From assembly GCA_964019425.1 (NCBI GenBank), contig OZ025834.1, positions 254,501-318,500 of the forward strand: a DNA stretch of 64,000 bases, written 5' to 3'. A program made the translations under genes and the position numbers. The DNA comes from Flectonema sp. DT1601. Taxonomy: Eukaryota; Euglenozoa; Diplonemea; Diplonemida; Diplonemidae. The notes below the pieces were generated by a model, which made no database searches, was not told the DNA's origin, and saw nothing but the letters and a program-made list of their open reading frames with translations. Of the stretch, positions 12,101-21,134 are shown piece by piece; positions within the stretch are counted from its first letter, which is position 1, and every line of letters begins with the position of its first letter.

Positions 12101-12915
12101 GATGATAGAATAGAATAAAAAGCGTGAAAGGTCTGCCCACCAGAACTTGTCAAAGTCTTTGGAAGCAGCCTACTCTCCTCAAGGTAAAGTAGTGTTAGTT
12201 CAGCTGATGAGATGGATTTTTGTTGTCCGAGAAATACTTCAGTAAGTACAGCTGATCGAGATGCGTTGCTACTGCAAGCTGTTGTAGCGTTGGTGAATGC
12301 CTCGAGAACACCATAAGCGGCATCTATTTTCTTACCAAGATCATGAGATTCCGTGTAATTACAAATAAAATCGACCACAGTTCGTATCATTTCCGTCTTC
12401 CCCGAACCAGAATCACCCGACGGTACAATAATTTGATCAACTCCACGATTGCACTCATCAATAGCACGCCGAGTAATCTCCCAAACGTGTTGTGGAATAC
12501 CATACTCTGGTTTGTTATAATAAAGAGGCATCTCAGATTTTTGATTACAAGAAATTTGATCGTTGCTGGGATTGACATAAACCATAATACGGTCTTGTTC
12601 AGTACTTCCTATTGAAGTGAAAGTCGTGTTCTGGTAGTATCTCCTTCTTAGATTTTGGTATAAATGAGCTTCTTGAGTTTCTGCCAGTTGCAACAAATCA
12701 TCGACATTTTCATCAACAGAAGAAATATATTGTATTACGTGAATAGCCTCTATAGGGATGGTGATGATACCAATATCTCCACCTGGATATGGATCGTCGC
12801 ATGCCTCAACTGTCACGTCTCTTCCAATTACATTATTCACTCGACCATAACACCATGAAGATCTTGGAGAGACATATAAAACTAACTGACCATTTTTAAG
12901 AGTCGTCTGTGTCAT
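9169..12915 (-). CDS. Divergent myosin heavy chain with long coiled-coil tail
   Basis: Actin-based ATPase motor, 1,248 aa in one open frame. The motor head runs about residues 60-770. P-loop is GDSGSGKT (about 167-174, usual GESGAGKT). Switch I is degenerate (NASRS near 217-221, usual NxxSSRxGK). Switch II is DVPGLE (usual DIxGFE), followed by NGLEQLTINNFNEILQHLYN, clearly the myosin relay segment. HYAAEVTYTV, RCVKPN and YPIREVYQNF are further myosin landmarks, and GKTKIFLK ends the head. I see no convincing IQ motif. Residues about 830-1180 are charged heptad-rich coiled coil, ending in a short Ser-rich tail. No FERM, MyTH4 or SH3 domain is visible. The altered nucleotide-pocket residues suggest unusual ATPase kinetics; this is inference. 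A strong pyrimidine-tract acceptor, TTCTTCTAAACAG, lies 15 nt before the ATG. Confidence 0.88.
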   Translation of the reverse strand: MTQTTLKNGQLVLYVSPRSSWCYGRVNNVIGRDVTVEACDDPYPGGDIGIITIPIEAIHVIQYISSVDENVDDLLQLAETQEAHLYQNLRRRYYQNTTFTSIGSTEQDRIMVYVNPSNDQISCNQKSEMPLYYNKPEYGIPQHVWEITRRAIDECNRGVDQIIVPSGDSGSGKTEMIRTVVDFICNYTESHDLGKKIDAAYGVLEAFTNATTACSSNASRSAVLTEVFLGQQKSISSAELTLLYLEESRLLPKTLTSSGGQTFHAFYSILSSESACKLFSLDRNASKYTLLNVPEVGAPAPPPPLESEEGSDGGRLSFRYITTCLETLSVKESERWSLWAVVAAVLLLHRVAFVEKSDVLTIVESSKQYLKCAATALGIPAASLESKLLSTTFKIRGETITRRHSERQAHEARDVLCCFLYSSCVAWLVSVINDKLKTNQDIPIPTKSIKLIDVPGLELQRENGLEQLTINNFNEILQHLYNENVLKKDMDECRNEEVSNPNCYVAYQSNAGAVQMISGPGGVLTLMDNCYDPEAEPFELDQKFLLTLTDTFERHKSYTRRQLDKDCFRVNHYAAEVTYTVTNWCSNKVQPSTVDALCNLLATSKDSSVSKMHRHRLDMGNRQGLFSKFTEILRPANVTYNWIRCVKPNVDGKRGLFEGNLVMSQLKSLLILETTSLKSSSYPIREVYQNFVSQFGSILNFNTKSSSPPDIAKSILSFVGISYSGDFAPAQLGKTKIFLKRNAHSILQSARMSSLENHVRILQQFVMAKISCVERNNAHLRCNEEALQKLALTIQQRSALGKTYDKSRCVVLDRENDARINLEMHVVGEWRTLQDEVWESNLIEAEIRNKKERLRREREARERIDKLELQEMAVQEQHRQLQVLKTAMAELENQNVKPIKGINYEASPERVRDNLQLQLSAAEFDRLESLKQEKRVQVREYRLQRMEEEHDKKAKLERNRTRQQTAAHRSLEVKEREQVEKLRRFAQNEEKRRKGYIDVHRTHTALKQANTIDGKIQVVRQRREQLQTKTELAASELRQINDEHQREKQIWRDTVKAIDKKMVHSQKQDDIIQMGNLQKQRETLNKSISKCTHKVMAQKLVDDTVIATALDMERKRIEQQRKRDHDNYRLIQNAEKTILSDHSKRQKSTRLSHYTEADRRTEDAARESQKLATAFIRKDPNKVIPSPIKSPSKSLTPRRISEDTYARLLGETAVRDGILAAISTQVTSSSTNESLSSPSKIYKTVTWK

Positions 12916-13064
12916 TTATAATAAGAACTTCTGTTTAGAAGAAAAAAAAATAAATAATAATAATAAATAAAAAAATTTTCATTCAGGTTCAACAATAGTA
13001 CTAACGGCACAAGGGAAAAAAAATAGATAACATTATAATTAAACGGTTCTCTCTCGTCCGAATA

Positions 13065-13100
13065 GGTTTCTTCTCCGACTCCGTCGGGTGCAAAAAAAAT
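13065..13100 (+). repeat. Small dispersed hairpin repeat, copy 1
   Basis: Contains TTTCTTCTCCGAC, a 3-nt loop, GTCGG, then a G/T-C-A step and an A run. Two further copies lie at 28518-28552 and 34431-34481, the last inside a DAW1 intron. The core CCGAC...GTCGG is a perfect short stem. The A tail suggests the 3' end of a small retroposed RNA, though the body is not recognised. This copy sits beside a partial myosin duplication. Confidence 0.45.
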
Positions 13101-13134
13101 AAATTTAAAAAACTATTAAAAAATAATAATCCCA

Positions 13135-13360
13135 CATCAACCGAAGAAGTATATTGTATTACCCCTATAGGGATGGTGATGATACCAATATCTCCACCTG
13201 GATATGGATCGTCGCATGCCTCAACTGTCACGTCTCTTCCAATTACATTATTCACTCGACCATAACACCATGAAGATCTTGGAGAGACATATAAAACTAA
13301 CTGACCATTTTTAAGAGTCGTCTGTATCATTTATAATAAGAACTTCTGTTTAGAAAAAAT
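13135..13360 (-). pseudogene. Duplicated 5' fragment of the myosin gene
   Basis: Repeats the myosin start and leader found at 12712-12945, including the 15 bases before the ATG. It encodes the same first 54 residues with one change (ATGATACAG for ATGACACAG), then lacks 9 nt and diverges. No motor sequence follows, so it is a dead partial tandem copy or an alternative leader exon. The splice-acceptor-like sequence before the ATG is not kept intact: the pyrimidine run is replaced by an A-rich stretch. Confidence 0.8.
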
Positions 13361-14264
13361 GACGGAAAAAAAATAATACAACGAAAAAAAAAAAGAAAAA
13401 AAATCGTTGGCCTGATTGAATAACCTATACGAGGTAACCAGGTATCGGGTTGCGTGTCCATACGGGTCTCACGCTTGCAAAGTAAAGTTGGTTACTAGCA
13501 ATATTGCCAAGAAGAACAAACAAGTTGAATTCTAAAACTGTGCCGGTGCGCGAAGGGTGAGACTGCTCCACAGAAAAGCTAAGGGGAAATAGTAATATAA
13601 AAAAAATAATAAAATGGAGGTTCAATTTTCACCAAAGAAAAGGTAAATTGAAGAAAAAAAAGGGGGGAAACAGGAAAGCGCGGGGAGTTATACTAATAAC
13701 ATGGTTTGTTTGTTTGTGCACGAAACCGTGAACCGACTTAAACTGATAAAGCTAAAGGAGGTTTACGTGTGCTGCCAACATTCTTTTTCGCTCTTACAAT
13801 ACTTGCTAAAATGCAAAAAAAAAAGAAGAAATGAGGAAGGAAGCTCAGCCTCAATAAAAACGCAAGTCCGACTTAAAAAGTAGATTGCAACTAACATAAA
13901 AATATGTTACCTGCTGTACAAGCTGATCGGGTTTTGTTCTTTCCTTCCTCTCAAACCTTCCTTAGTCGATTTCTTTTTTTTTTTTTTTTTTTTTTTTCCC
14001 CCTTTTTTTTTGTGTGTGTCGCAGGTACTTCACTGAACTATTTGTGTTCGCCCAAAATACCAAAAAACAAAGACAAAAAAAAAGGGAAAGGGAAAGGGAA
14101 GGGAAAGGGGAAAAAAACGAAACATATAACATTCTTCGTATCAGTCCACTGGATTTCGTAAAAAAAAAGAATAAAAAAAAATTATTGTGCGCCCCCCCCA
14201 GTGAGAGGAACGAATTTTTTTTTTTGTTTTTTTTCTTTTCTGTTATCTTTACCGAAGGTCCGTA

Positions 14265-14295
<31 letters not shown>

Positions 14296-15285
14296 CTTCT
14301 ACTGGTTATCTCGGTTCCGTTCATAATCAGGAAACAACAACTTTAGCAAGCACCGCATCCAGATCATAAAAATACCCATGCGGAGTGCTCCACAATTTTA
14401 AAAAAAAAAGGTCTCTGCAGAAAATACCACTGATATCTCAACAAGTCATCAAAATCACTTAGTTAAGCATACCGCGATAGAATTTATTGCTGTGGCAGAG
14501 TTAGCGCAAGTCACTGCTTTGTGTATTCAACCGAAGCACAATTTATACTTTTTTTTAGGGAAGGGAATCGAAAAGCCACTAAACACACAGTAATAAGGAA
14601 AACTCCCTGATTCTAACACAAAAGTTTTTTTTTCAGATAGAAACGCACTCAACTTTCGTGATTGACAGCTAACACTGTTTACGTTCCTTCTATTTGTGCA
14701 TACTACTCAGTAAGATATTTTCCTTGTAGAAAGGCTCGAAGTTGGCAGTTGTGCAAACTTTTGTGTTTAGGATCTGAGGTTTTTCCACAAAAAAATAAAA
14801 ATAAAAAGACGGGGAACATATTTTTCAAACCGCAAACAACAGCAGGGGCATTACTTTGGTTTTTTTTTTTTTTTTTTTTAATCGTCATTTTTTTTTTTTT
14901 TTGTTTGTTTGTTTGTTTGTTTTGCGCACGAAGCTGTCCGGCTAGACTACAAGAAAGAAAAGAAGGAAAAAAAAAGGGTATGAGGGAGTTTTTTTGTGGT
15001 TCCCACTCGGTACAAGTACGTGAACCGGGGGTAGCAATCAAACGTTTTTTTTTTTTTTTTTTCCTTTTTAGCTTTTATATTTTTTATCTTCCCACCTCTC
15101 CCATATTTTCCTACCAAAATAGACCAGAACCGAATCCTCACTCGCACTAAATTCAACTACAGATGGCATGTTGCCACAAGTCGGATGTCAACAGGACCTC
15201 GTCTCACTCATGAGAGCGCCAAACAGAGACATTCCATTCGGCTCTCTATCACTAAAGCTAATCACATTCTCATAAAGAAGATGTA
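13361..15285. other. Long homopolymer-rich intergenic region
   Basis: Nearly 2 kb without a supportable gene. T runs at 13975-13997, 14267-14295, 14861-14879 and 15045-15062, and GGGAAA repeats near 14083-14106, create spurious Phe/Lys frames on both strands. No tRNA or rRNA signature was found. It may hold 3' flanking sequence of the CCCH gene and regulatory DNA. Confidence 0.5.
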
Positions 15286-16971
15286 CTACTGCGGAAGCAT
15301 CGGTTGCGATGGAAGCGGTTGCGGCTGAGAGGAATATCCCCCGGGAGGAGGCGCACCTCCATACGGCTGTTGTGTTGTTGTTTATAAAAATCATACGAAA
15401 CAACGAAAATTTAAAATAAAAAAAAAACCAACTCAACAAACCTGATTTGCATAAGGTTCAGGCTGCAATGACATATGTGGCAATGGAGGATTCTGAGGTA
15501 CATAGAACTGTCCCTTATTAGGTGTGCCTGGAGCTGAAGTAGGTGTATTGTAGCCAGAACTACCTCCACCCTGGTTCGAAGGAGGGGCAGGATTTCCTAT
15601 TCCAAACGAAGACTGACTAGCATCATTGAACACTACATTACCAGGGAACTCCACAGGAACAGGTGCTGGAACAGGCGCAGGAGCAGTAAATACGTTACTA
15701 AACCCGCTCTGAGTACCCATCGGAATAGGTGCGACATAAGAAGATGTCGCACCGCCGTGGTCAGACATCCCGTCAAGGTCTGCTGATGATGTTCTGCTGT
15801 GAGCTTTTCTTTGAGCAGCTTCCTTTCGAAGAGTTGGTTCATACTTTTGAACAGGATCGCCACCATTGCTTTGTCGTTCTAACATATCATCAATATCTTG
15901 ATCAGTCATTTCACCACCACCTAAAGAGTCAGGGCTATCTATTTCACATTGACCAACATCATCAGTCATTATTGGAGAACAGTTTGAGTCAGCAGATCCA
16001 ACAGACCCGGGTTTCTTTTTCCTACGCGGCGCTGTTGGTGTTCCTGTTTCTGAATCAGAGTCGCCAATCATTCCCTCAGGGACTTGTCCAAATCCAGGTC
16101 TGCTGTTTCCCATACCCGAAGGCCCAGCACCAAAAGTACTTCTGTTACCAATTAACAAGGCATTACCACCTGCTCCAGGTATTAGACTGCCATCTCCTGG
16201 TGAAGTACTGAAACTGAGAGCGCCATGATTTTCAAGTGCTGGTGGTCCAGCAGAGCTTCCAGAACTTGCTCGCCTATCATAACTTGGCATCGGTACAGGT
16301 GGAGGACCATCAACATAAGGATATAAAGGTTGCTGTTGTTGTTGTTGATATGGATGTCTATTCTGCAAGTGGTCCTGCATTGTTATCTGTTCTTGTAACT
16401 TTTCAAGCTCACCAGGACGTAGAGAGGCTGTCGACGCAGGTGGTAGTGGTTGTTGCTCATGTTCATGTTCGTGTTCTTCTTCTTCTTCACCCTCTACTTG
16501 TTTAGGTGTCAACAGACCATCACCAAAAATAGATTTTCTCTTTGCTAACGACTGTTTGTATCTATGAATATGAGGGTTTGGGCAACCTGTTCCATTCGCA
16601 CAGGTCCCGGTGTTGAAAAAATTTTGACATTTTCGAACCTTTTCTGTTTCTGTTTTCCATTGCTCCTGACACTCACGACACCGAAGTGTTATTTGTCCTT
16701 TCTTAACTCTTACGTTATCCCAGTTGTTATGAACACAGGGACACTCGCTGTAGGTATTTGGTGCCGCTGGAGGAATCTTTTCCTTCTTTTTATTCTTCTT
16801 TCGTCTACGTGAGTTGCTGCTTGCACTGCTGAGCCTCGAGCCACCCGCTGACGAGTCGCTCTTACTGTCACATGCTACTTCTCCTGGGGGTGCGACCCAT
16901 CCACCAGAAGGTTGTGATGGTAAGTTTGAGGTTTGCTGTGGTAGCCCACCAGCCCCGACGCATGCGGACAT
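15286..16971 (-). CDS. CCCH zinc-finger protein, probable RNA-binding regulator
   Basis: Two exons: 16971-15442 and 15366-15286, intron 75 nt (CAG|GTTTGT to CAACAG|). Splicing extends a low-complexity C-terminus with PYGGAPPPGGYSS and a natural TAG. Total is 536 aa. After a Ser/Lys-rich N-terminus comes a Cys/His module (CPCVHNNWDNVRVKKG, then LRCRECQEQW), followed directly by a CCCH finger of spacing C-x8-C-x5-C-x3-H (KCQNFFNTGTC, then GCPNPHIH). The rest is disordered, rich in Gln, Pro, Gly, Ser and acidic runs. This architecture suits an mRNA-binding post-transcriptional regulator. The exact family is not known to me; I have an unverified impression that similar paired modules occur in kinetoplastid zinc-finger proteins. 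An acceptor-like TACAACACAG precedes the ATG by about 28 nt. Confidence 0.78.
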
Positions 16972-17432
16972 TCTTTAACAATGCCTTGTTAAGACTATCT
17001 GTGTTGTAAAAATAACTAATTGTTGGTTTTGTAGTTTAAACTATCACATCACACTAAGCTTATCATGCCTTGAACAGTAACCTGTTTTAACTAATAAGGA
17101 AGTCAACTATATAAAACCTTAAGGCAATCAGTACTCGTCATTTTGATTACTGCAGTTGGTGATCATCAGTCCAAAGAAGTGGCACTACTCACACGGAAGA
17201 TACTTTCGCTCAGTCGCTCAGTGTTTTCTTATGAGTTTCTTTTTTTTTTTCTTTTTTTAAAAAGAGAAGAGGAAAAAAAAAAAAGATGGGAAAATAAAAT
17301 AAATAACTGAATTTTTCATTCTCTTTTTTTTTTTTTTTTTCTTTTACCCTGCCGCAATCATGTGTTTTTTTTTTTTTTTTTTCCCTTGAGATGCGCCGGG
17401 TATTTTTTTTTTTTTTTTTTTTGTTAACATTT
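16972..17432. other. Intergenic spacer with T runs
   Basis: No gene. The left 60 nt hold the leader of the CCCH gene. The right half has three T runs (17325-17340, 17365-17382, 17404-17422) and is the 3' flank of the NifS-ThiI fusion gene. The frame that crosses 17210-17632 is an antisense-phase artefact. Confidence 0.5.
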
Positions 17433-20400
17433 TCAGTTTTCAGTTGCCTTCTCAGTTTCCTTCTCAGCATTCGCAGGCTTCGCATTCGGATCATAAGGAC
17501 ATGACACAGGACCAGGTGCGGCTGGCATTTCTTCAATAATGTCATCACTGGAGTACGTAACAATCGTTGAGACTGCTTTTTCAATTGCCGCGTTGATGCC
17601 AGCCTCATCCAAACGAAAAAGAATTCTATCAAGATCTCTCTTTTGAACCTTTAAGATCGGATTTTCAGGTTTGAAAACCGTACAGCAATCGGCAGTACCA
17701 TACATTTTAGTAATGTCGAATAGACCCAGTTGTTCACAGGATGATATGATGTCAGTTTTTTGAGCTGTGACAAGAGGACGAATAACAAATTTATTACAGT
17801 AGCTATCAAGAACACTCATATTAGTGAGTGTCTGGGATGCAACCTGTCCGATATTATCACCGGTACAGAGTGCTAAGAATCCTAATTTATCTGCTACCAT
17901 ATTAGCGATTCTAAACATATATATTCTGTATAAAATAGTACGGAATCCAGGAGCGACTCCTTTTGTTTTTGCGATAATTTCTTGTATTCCTGCGAATGGT
18001 ACGCAATGTAGTAGACCAGGAACTGATTGGTATTTGTTTAAGTGTTGTTGAAGTTTTCTTATTTTCAATACAACTTCCTTACCGACATAAGGATAGCCAT
18101 CAAAGTGAATGTAAGAAACCCGACATCCCCTTTTCATAACTAACTGACATGCAATTGGAGAGTCATGTCCTCCCGACAACAAACTGAGAACTTTCGCATC
18201 CGCGTCAGCACCATCAGGAAGTCCACCGATTCCTTTGTAATGATTATTTTGACTAAAAACTAACGCACAATCATCACGTATTCTGACTTCTAACTTTATC
18301 ATTGGCTTTGCAAGATTTACTTGCAGAGGAGGACTGTAATTACAAGCGTTTGTAGCAACTACTAGGTTTGATCCAAGAGTACGATTTATCTCACCAGTCG
18401 ATAATGGAAATTTTTTACAACTACGACGGGATGACATTCCAAACTGAAGTGATTTGACGTTCCTGTTTGTACCAGCTTCAGTGTCGTAGCATTTCTGAAA
18501 AGTTTTAAACGTCGCATCCCTGATTTGATCCCACTTTTTTGGAAGAACCTTCAGTGCGACCATTGTAGCAATACCTGGAACCTCTCTCAGAAGAGGAACT
18601 ATAATCTGATGGTAATCTGAATAGGCGATAGGTTTTGATGGCATTGGGATATGTTGTTTAGCTTTACTCGCCATGTGAATGCCTCCAGCTGGTCGGAGGT
18701 CATCAGAGATGTGCATTACTAAAACAAATCCAGCTGAGGGATATCCAATGGGTTCCCATAAAATACAATCTTTTGTTGTTTGGTTGGATTCTAATTTGGT
18801 TTTTAAATTACTGTACTGAGTTTTCTCAAATTGTTTTCGGTTTGAACCTTTCAAAACAATTTCTCCAAATGTTACCATGATCGCGTTGAATTCACATCCA
18901 GGTTCTTCCTTTGTTGCTTTATACAAATTAATAATTTCTTCATCTGAAGGAAGAACAACCGGTTCGATGACTTCTGGTACTTTTAAAGCTTTTTTTTCTT
19001 TTCTTGTCAATTTTCTTGGAGGATCATCTTTTGGTCTTTTTGCTTCAACAGCGTCTACTGGTGATAAGTTACGTTTTTCTTTTACAACTTCAGTTGCTGG
19101 TTTGTCATCCAAATCCATCGGTGTGTGGGACTCTCTTTGACGAGCCTCCCTAGTCTGAATTCTCTGTTGAATTTTTTCATTGACTGTTTTTGGTTTTCCA
19201 GAAGTTTTGTCAGATCCATACTGTCTCTTAGAAAGTTCAATAGCGGCATTTGGTTGTAACTTTGCGAGTATGATTTCCAGTTTTGATAGCAATTTAGTAA
19301 CGTCCGCCTCAGATACGTCACTCCCGAATGAGAATCTGGTGACTGAAAAATAATTTTCAGAACTGATACGGAGACTTGAAATTACCTTTGACGGCTCATC
19401 ATTTTGTGATGAGCAGGCAGCTCCAGAAGAAATATTAATACCCTCGTCGGATAACATAGAGACGATGTGTCTTCCTTGCATTCCTGGGAACACAAAAGTT
19501 GTTATACCCTGAATGCCATTTTCGCTACTAAGTTCTCTGTGGGTTACACTATGCTTAGTACAGATCTCATTGACTGCTGATATTATTGTTGTTCGGTGGA
19601 TGTTACACGTTGCAGCTGCTTGGCTCATGTTTTCAATCGCTATTTCAGCTGCGAGAACACCAGAAACATGAGATGACACATCAACTGTTGCCTTAAACGA
19701 GTCCGGAAATAATCCATTTTTCGTAGTCACTAAAGCACCACATCGTTTTGGACCTCCCACTTTGTGGAATGAAACACTAGCGACGTCGACGTTAAATTGC
19801 TGGAGATTGATGGCAACTTTTCCAAGTGTTTGAATGCAGTCAACGTGATACAATGCTGCTGGTGCGTATGACTTTAGGATTGTACCACATATTTGAACTG
19901 GTTGAATGCTACCAATCTCATTGTTTGCATGGTGTAGGGATAATAAAGCAATGCGCTCTCTGTATTTTTGAACAATCTCTTCCAATGCATCTGTTTTATA
20001 AATACCAGTATCAGAGTCTATTGGAATTGTTTCTAGTACATAATTAGATTCTTTGCTGAGAGTGATGGCGCGATCCATGAGAGATGGATGTTCGATGGCT
20101 CCAATGAGAATAACATCGCGGAGTAGTCCACCTCCGAGTTTTTTTGGATTCTGAGGCAACAATGATTTTAGAACAAATTCATTAGCATGTGCTCCACCAT
20201 CAGTGAAAATAGCATTGCTGGGTGTGGCTGGTGCTCCAACCAACTTACACATCCTCAATCTAAGGCTGCTGGTGATCGCATTGCCTTGTTGACCAGATTT
20301 GTGCATACTATTACTGTTTGCTTTGAGAATCATATTTCCTACTGCTTGGGCTGCTATTGCGAAGGGTGTCATTCCAGCACTCGCTGCTTGATCGAAATTA

Positions 20401-20504
20401 CCTCCCAATTTCTCTAATCTTTTGATATGCTGTCTCTCAGTTACTGTCATCATATCGTTGATTAGATCCGACTCATCTGGGAATACCGATAGTAGCTTAT
20501 CCAT
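17433..20504 (-). CDS. Cysteine desulfurase fused to ThiI tRNA 4-thiouridine synthase
   Basis: One 1,023-aa protein joins two enzymes of a sulfur relay. Residues about 45-415 form a NifS/IscS-type cysteine desulfurase: HHANNEIGSIQPV, PLP lysine K248 in SFHKVGGPKRCGAL, and active Cys 364 in GAACSS. A charged linker (430-520) follows. Residues about 535-690 look like the NFLD/THUMP region of ThiI, with TFGEIVLKGSNRKQFE at its start. Residues about 770-950 form the PP-loop ATPase with SGGHDSP (777-783) and DCCTVF (939-943). There is no rhodanese domain, so the fused desulfurase probably hands persulfide sulfur directly to ThiI, as the separate NifZ and ThiI pair of Bacillus is thought to do. The product would be 4-thiouridine in tRNA, possibly also thiazole sulfur for thiamine. 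The compartment is unclear; no obvious organelle presequence is seen. Confidence 0.92.
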   Translation of the reverse strand: MDKLLSVFPDESDLINDMMTVTERQHIKRLEKLGGNFDQAASAGMTPFAIAAQAVGNMILKANSNSMHKSGQQGNAITSSLRLRMCKLVGAPATPSNAIFTDGGAHANEFVLKSLLPQNPKKLGGGLLRDVILIGAIEHPSLMDRAITLSKESNYVLETIPIDSDTGIYKTDALEEIVQKYRERIALLSLHHANNEIGSIQPVQICGTILKSYAPAALYHVDCIQTLGKVAINLQQFNVDVASVSFHKVGGPKRCGALVTTKNGLFPDSFKATVDVSSHVSGVLAAEIAIENMSQAAATCNIHRTTIISAVNEICTKHSVTHRELSSENGIQGITTFVFPGMQGRHIVSMLSDEGINISSGAACSSQNDEPSKVISSLRISSENYFSVTRFSFGSDVSEADVTKLLSKLEIILAKLQPNAAIELSKRQYGSDKTSGKPKTVNEKIQQRIQTREARQRESHTPMDLDDKPATEVVKEKRNLSPVDAVEAKRPKDDPPRKLTRKEKKALKVPEVIEPVVLPSDEEIINLYKATKEEPGCEFNAIMVTFGEIVLKGSNRKQFEKTQYSNLKTKLESNQTTKDCILWEPIGYPSAGFVLVMHISDDLRPAGGIHMASKAKQHIPMPSKPIAYSDYHQIIVPLLREVPGIATMVALKVLPKKWDQIRDATFKTFQKCYDTEAGTNRNVKSLQFGMSSRRSCKKFPLSTGEINRTLGSNLVVATNACNYSPPLQVNLAKPMIKLEVRIRDDCALVFSQNNHYKGIGGLPDGADADAKVLSLLSGGHDSPIACQLVMKRGCRVSYIHFDGYPYVGKEVVLKIRKLQQHLNKYQSVPGLLHCVPFAGIQEIIAKTKGVAPGFRTILYRIYMFRIANMVADKLGFLALCTGDNIGQVASQTLTNMSVLDSYCNKFVIRPLVTAQKTDIISSCEQLGLFDITKMYGTADCCTVFKPENPILKVQKRDLDRILFRLDEAGINAAIEKAVSTIVTYSSDDIIEEMPAAPGPVSCPYDPNAKPANAEKETEKATEN

Positions 20505-21134
20505 GATCTATTTTATTGTTTTTTTTTTTTTTTTTTTTTTTTTGATCTGTTTTTTTTTTTTTTGAAGAGAAAAAAAGTTAAGTATTGTGTCACACTACGT
20601 ACATCAACTAAAATAATGTCAAGTAGAAAATATCTCTCATGAAAGAAGAGATAAAAAAAACTGACAAATTCTCCCTGAGTTCCAAAAATATAAAAGTATA
20701 AAAATAATAAAAAAAAAAGGAAAACCGCAAATACTGTAATCAACAAGGTTAGTATATTGATCAACATTGGTTTATCGGAAGGAAACATAACGGCCAACGA
20801 ACCGTTTAGTTGCAATGTAGGAATTTGAACACCAATTGGGTTTCCTGTTAAAACGTAATAAGAAAGTGGGAAGAAGGGGACAAACTGTTCGATTTTTGTA
20901 CGTAAAATACAAATGTATTGTATCATAAACAACATTAACAACAATAGTAACATTAGTTCTAGATACAGTTACTAAAGGTAATGTTAGTGTAGGTATACAC
21001 TAACATTAAGGGAAGGGGAAAGGTGAAATAGCCCTCCGATTCCTTTTTTTTTTTTTTTTTAAATAAAAAAGAATGAATAAAAGGACTGATTACGAGACGC
21101 AATTAAAAAAAAGTTTTTTTTCGAAAATATTATT
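20505..21134. other. Intergenic spacer, no convincing gene
   Basis: Holds the leader of the NifS-ThiI gene (T runs at 20519-20543 and 20550-20564) and the 3' flank of the AlkB gene. A hydrophobic 146-codon frame on the minus strand (20953-20513) ends in a Lys homopolymer. It contains intron-like signals (TACTAACCTTG then TTACAG) but no recognisable family, so I do not call it. Confidence 0.45.

Noticed and set aside
13904-14324. Overlapping Phe/Lys-rich frames on both strands
   Set aside because: Driven by T and A runs and GGGAAA repeats; no conserved sequence.
20513-20953. 146-codon hydrophobic frame on the minus strand
   Set aside because: Low complexity with a Lys homopolymer end and no family. 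Intron-like signals are present but do not build a convincing protein.
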